DNA from: Pseudomonadota bacterium
Lineage (GTDB): Bacteria > Pseudomonadota > Gammaproteobacteria > Burkholderiales > Burkholderiaceae
Length of the DNA stretch: 8,156 nucleotides
NCBI GenBank assembly: GCA_023441105.1
Contig: JAEZQX010000454.1
Span: 1-8,156 of the forward strand
Reading direction: 5' to 3'
Part shown: piece by piece, positions 5,717-8,156 of the stretch
How the letters are laid out: every line of letters begins with the position of its first letter
How positions within the stretch are numbered: position 1 is the first letter of the stretch
Program-made: the position numbers and the translations under genes
Notes under the pieces: model-generated
What the model was told of the DNA's origin: nothing
The model's input: only the letters and a program-made list of their open reading frames with translations
Database searches by the model: none

Positions 5717-6589
5717 ATGCCATCCGTGCTCACCCCCGAGCAACACCAGGAATACCTCGATCATGGCGCCGTCATCGTGCACGGCATGTTCGATGCCGAG
5801 GAGACCGACCTGCTGCGTCGGGCGATGGAAAACGACCCGCTGGTCGAGCAGCACGCGCTGCTGCGGCCGGATGCCGAAGGCGGCAACACCCGCATCTCGC
5901 TGTGGAATCGCGCCGGCGACAGCGTCTACGGCCTGGCGGCGCGCTCGGCGCGGATGGTGGATACGGCCGAGGCGCTGATCGGCGAGCCGGTCTACCACTT
6001 CCAGTCCAAGCTCACCGCCAAGGATCCGTATGTCGGCGGCGCCTGGGAATGGCACCAGGACTACGGCTACTGGTACCACAACGGCTGCCTGCGCCCCGAC
6101 ATGCTCAGCTGCATGATCGCGCTGGACCGCTCCGACCGCCACAACGGCTGCCTGCAGATCGTGCGCGGCTCGCACAAGCTCGGCCGCGTCGACCATGTGC
6201 CGGTGAGCGACAAGCAGAATGCCGCCGACCCGAAGCGGATGGCGTGGATCCTCGAGCGCTATCCGCTGGTCCACTGCGAGCTCGACCCGGGCGACGTGCT
6301 GATCTTCCACAGCAACACGCTGCATCGTTCGGACCAGAACCGATCGCCCAACCGCCGCTGGACGCTGCTCATCGCCTACAACGCGGTCAGCAACGATGCG
6401 CTGGTGCGCGAGGACGACCGCTCCTACGTGCCGCTCGAGCGGGTCGACGACGACGCCATCAAGCGCGCCGGCCTGCGGTTCGCCAACGCCCAGGACGAGC
6501 ATTTCGCCAAGGCCGCCTTCGTGCCGAAGGTCGCCGCCAAGGGCAAGGGCGCGGAGGAGACCGCTGCGGAGAAGGCGGGCGCGGCGTAG
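5717..6589 (+). CDS. PhyH-family Fe(II)/2-oxoglutarate-dependent dioxygenase
   Basis: This 290-residue enzyme belongs to the phytanoyl-CoA dioxygenase/ectoine hydroxylase superfamily, which hydroxylates a wide range of small molecules and acyl groups with 2-oxoglutarate as co-substrate. The iron ligands are H113 and D115 in WEWHQDYGYW and H203 in HSNTLHRSDQN. The likely 2-oxoglutarate arginine is R213 or R214 in SPNRRWTL, and the FQSKLTAKDP segment (95-104) resembles the co-substrate-binding strand of the superfamily. DRSDRHNGCLQIVRGSHKLG (138-157) is the classic core. The last 20 or so residues are an Ala/Lys/Glu-rich tail, probably disordered. The ATG at 5717 has AGGAG (5705-5709) with ideal 7-nt spacing. 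It is divergent from the TauD-like gene and shares its control region, and is followed after 20 bp by a glycosyltransferase. Ectoine hydroxylase is not claimed: no ectoine genes are present. The substrate is unknown. Confidence 0.94.
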   Translation: MPSVLTPEQHQEYLDHGAVIVHGMFDAEETDLLRRAMENDPLVEQHALLRPDAEGGNTRISLWNRAGDSVYGLAARSARMVDTAEALIGEPVYHFQSKLTAKDPYVGGAWEWHQDYGYWYHNGCLRPDMLSCMIALDRSDRHNGCLQIVRGSHKLGRVDHVPVSDKQNAADPKRMAWILERYPLVHCELDPGDVLIFHSNTLHRSDQNRSPNRRWTLLIAYNAVSNDALVREDDRSYVPLERVDDDAIKRAGLRFANAQDEHFAKAAFVPKVAAKGKGAEETAAEKAGAA

Positions 6590-6609
6590 GGAGCAGGCGA
6601 GCACCGCCG

Positions 6610-7866
6610 GTGGCCATCCGGGTGCGGATCTTCCATCCGGGAGATCCGCTCGGGACCCGGTCCGGCGGCATCGAAACCTTCATCCGCGGGATCGCCCGCT
6701 GGGCGCCCGAGGACATCGACATCAGCGTCGTCGGCGTCACCAGCGATGTCGAGCAGCGACCCGTGGGGCGGTGGACCGTCTGCGACGTGGGCCGGCGGAC
6801 GTTCCGGTTTTTTGCGGTGCTTGCGGAGGACGGGGCGAGGCGCCCTGGGTCCTTGCCACCGTCCTTGCCGCTTTGCCTGCGCTACTGCCTGGCCGCGCTG
6901 CCGCGCCTGAGGGCGTTGCGGCGGGATTGCGACATTCTCGAAGTACACCGCATCGAGCCGGCGCTGCTGTTCCTGCGCGATCGTCGGCCGGCGCATGCGG
7001 TCGTCCACCAGGACCTGGCGGACGTGCACGATCCGCACACGGAGAATCGCTGGCGGCACCTGGCGGGCATCTACGTGCGGCTGGAGGACCGCCTGCTGCC
7101 GCGCTTCGACAGCATCCACTGCGTGCGTGAAGCCACCGCCGCCGACTACCGGACCCGCCATCCGGCGCAGGCGGAACGCTTCCGGTTCATGCCGACCTGG
7201 ATGGATCCGGAGATCTTCCATCCGCCCGACGCCGGACCGCGCCAGGCCTTGCGGGCCCGCCTCGACGAGCGGTATGGCTGGCGGCCCGACCAGCGGGTGA
7301 TCATCTTCGTCGGCCGCCTCGATGCGCAGAAGAACATCGAGCTGCTGATCCGCAGCTTCGCGGCGGTCGCCGCGCAGCAGGCCGACCTGCGCCTGCTAGT
7401 CGTCGGCGACGGCGCGCTGGCCGCGAGCCTGCGGCAGCTCGCGCGTGTTCTCGGGGTGGACGACAAGGTCATTTTCACCGGCGCGCAGCCGGTCGCGCAC
7501 GTCGCCGACCTGCTGCGCAGCGCCGATGTGTTCGCGATGTCCTCGGCCTTCGAGGGCATGTCGATGAGCCTGCTCGAAGCCATGGGCTGCGGCTTGCCGG
7601 TGGTGTCGACCGATGTCGGCGAAGTGCGCCGGCTGGTCGTGCCCGGCTCCAATGGCGAAATCGCGGCCGGCCACACGGTGGCAGAGTATTCGGCAGCGCT
7701 ACGCGCCTGCCTGGCGAACCGCGGTGACTATGCCGGCGCACCGGCGGTTGCGGCTGCGTCACGCTTCGTGCCGGCGGTGGTGCTCGAGGAGCTGTTCGAG
7801 ACGTATCGTCGGCTGTATCAACTTCGTGGGCAGCCCCGCCCTCAGGGCGTGATGCCTGCGCCGTGA
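6610..7866 (+). CDS. GT4-type (GT-B fold) glycosyltransferase
   Basis: This 418-residue retaining glycosyltransferase would transfer a sugar from a nucleotide-sugar donor to a glycan, lipid or other acceptor, probably at the inner face of the membrane. The N-terminal Gly-rich acceptor-domain loop is GTRSGGIETF (15-24). The donor domain carries IIFVGRLDAQKN (231-242), with R236 and K241 as the phosphate-contacting pair. The EX7E motif is E315 and E323 within FEGMSMSLLEAMGCGLPVVS. Length is normal and no membrane segment is seen. The start is a GTG. I chose 6610, 20 bp after the upstream stop, with a weak AGGCGAG 8 nt before it; GTG at 6622 (MRIFHPGDP) is equally plausible. It is probably co-transcribed with the PhyH-like gene. 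Its 3' end overlaps the convergent gene. The donor and acceptor are unknown. Confidence 0.92.
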   Translation: MAIRVRIFHPGDPLGTRSGGIETFIRGIARWAPEDIDISVVGVTSDVEQRPVGRWTVCDVGRRTFRFFAVLAEDGARRPGSLPPSLPLCLRYCLAALPRLRALRRDCDILEVHRIEPALLFLRDRRPAHAVVHQDLADVHDPHTENRWRHLAGIYVRLEDRLLPRFDSIHCVREATAADYRTRHPAQAERFRFMPTWMDPEIFHPPDAGPRQALRARLDERYGWRPDQRVIIFVGRLDAQKNIELLIRSFAAVAAQQADLRLLVVGDGALAASLRQLARVLGVDDKVIFTGAQPVAHVADLLRSADVFAMSSAFEGMSMSLLEAMGCGLPVVSTDVGEVRRLVVPGSNGEIAAGHTVAEYSAALRACLANRGDYAGAPAVAAASRFVPAVVLEELFETYRRLYQLRGQPRPQGVMPAP

Positions 7867-8156
7867 TGGCCGCGGCGAAGGTTGCGATGGTCGAGGTACC
7901 AGCCGGCCGACTGAACCAGCCCGTGCTCGTACGGCGTCCATGAAAATCCGGGCAACGTCGCGCTGGCGCTCGAATCGAGGCGGATCTGCTGGGAGAACAG
8001 GCTCAGCAGCGACGGCGGCATGCCCTGCGGCAACCGGTCGCCCAAGGCGCGCAGCGACGGCCAGCGTGCGCCGCCCCGTGCCACGATCCGCTCCGCCAGC
8101 TTCAGCGGCGGGGCGCACAGCAGCGCCTCGACGCGCAGCCGCCGCCCGGTGATCCG
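7842..8156 (-). CDS. C-terminal part of a probable NAD-dependent epimerase/dehydratase (5' end outside window)
   Basis: The frame is open from the right edge down to TGA at 7842-7844, giving 104 visible residues. The clearest segment, LPGFSWTPYEHGLVQSAGWYL, resembles the C-terminal end of extended-SDR sugar-nucleotide epimerases and dehydratases, where G-x-x-P is followed by a short helix ending in E-x-GL...WY. Before it is a stretch like the substrate-domain helices of such proteins (RRLRVEALLCAPPLKLAERI). The catalytic YxxxK and the NAD-binding loop would lie outside the window, so assignment rests on the tail alone. It converges on the glycosyltransferase and overlaps it by 25 bp. An epimerase next to a glycosyltransferase fits a glycan locus. 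The reading frame is well supported and the family moderately so. Confidence 0.55.
   Translation of the reverse strand, partial: RITGRRLRVEALLCAPPLKLAERIVARGGARWPSLRALGDRLPQGMPPSLLSLFSQQIRLDSSASATLPGFSWTPYEHGLVQSAGWYLDHRNLRRGHHGAGITP

Noticed and set aside
5627..7221. Long minus-strand frames opposite the PhyH-like and glycosyltransferase genes
   Set aside because: The plus-strand proteins carry intact catalytic motifs. The antisense translations are Arg/Val/His-rich shadows.
4531..7866. A 3.3-kb open frame on the plus strand spanning five gene regions
   Set aside because: Only its last 1257 bp encode a recognisable protein. The rest is antisense to the Bug and TauD-like genes, then crosses the control region and runs out of frame through the PhyH-like gene, kept open by GC-rich third positions.

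Overview
This window looks like chromosomal DNA of a high-GC betaproteobacterium, most likely of the order Burkholderiales. The main evidence is two Bug-type (TctC-family) periplasmic solute-binding proteins, a family greatly expanded in Bordetella, Achromobacter, Cupriavidus and relatives. They sit beside catabolic dehydrogenase and oxygenase genes, and codon use has strong GC bias at third positions. The genus cannot be fixed from the window.

Layout. (1) Positions 1-2156, minus strand: a TTG-started isocitrate/isopropylmalate-dehydrogenase-family enzyme is followed, after a 98-bp gap holding two hairpins, by a Bug binding protein that runs off the left edge. (2) Positions 2157-3571: a compositionally different interval. 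It holds the promoter of the dehydrogenase gene, about 600 bp with no convincing gene, and one small orphan gene on the plus strand (2947-3372) of visibly lower GC. (3) Positions 3572-5514, minus strand: a TauD/TfdA-type Fe(II)/2-oxoglutarate dioxygenase, translationally coupled (TGATG overlap) to a second Bug binding protein. (4) Positions 5515-5716: a divergent control region. (5) Positions 5717-7866, plus strand: a PhyH-type Fe(II)/2-oxoglutarate dioxygenase, then, 20 bp later, a GT4-type glycosyltransferase. (6) Positions 7842-8156, minus strand: the C-terminal end of what looks like an NAD-dependent epimerase/dehydratase, overlapping the glycosyltransferase tail to tail.

How the parts may work together. 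The same AT-rich 13-mer, CTAATATATCAGG, lies in the promoter of the dehydrogenase-Bug operon and in the divergent tauD/phyH promoter region. In both places it overlaps the best -10 match. I read it as a shared operator, probably for an off-window regulator. It would make the two minus-strand operons and the plus-strand oxygenase one regulon. The contents suggest uptake of an organic acid through Bug proteins, oxidation by one or two 2-oxoglutarate oxygenases, and an NAD-dependent oxidative decarboxylation. The substrate cannot be named from sequence. The glycosyltransferase and epimerase look like the edge of a neighbouring polysaccharide or envelope locus.

No RNA gene, CRISPR array, intact insertion sequence or tRNA attachment site was seen.
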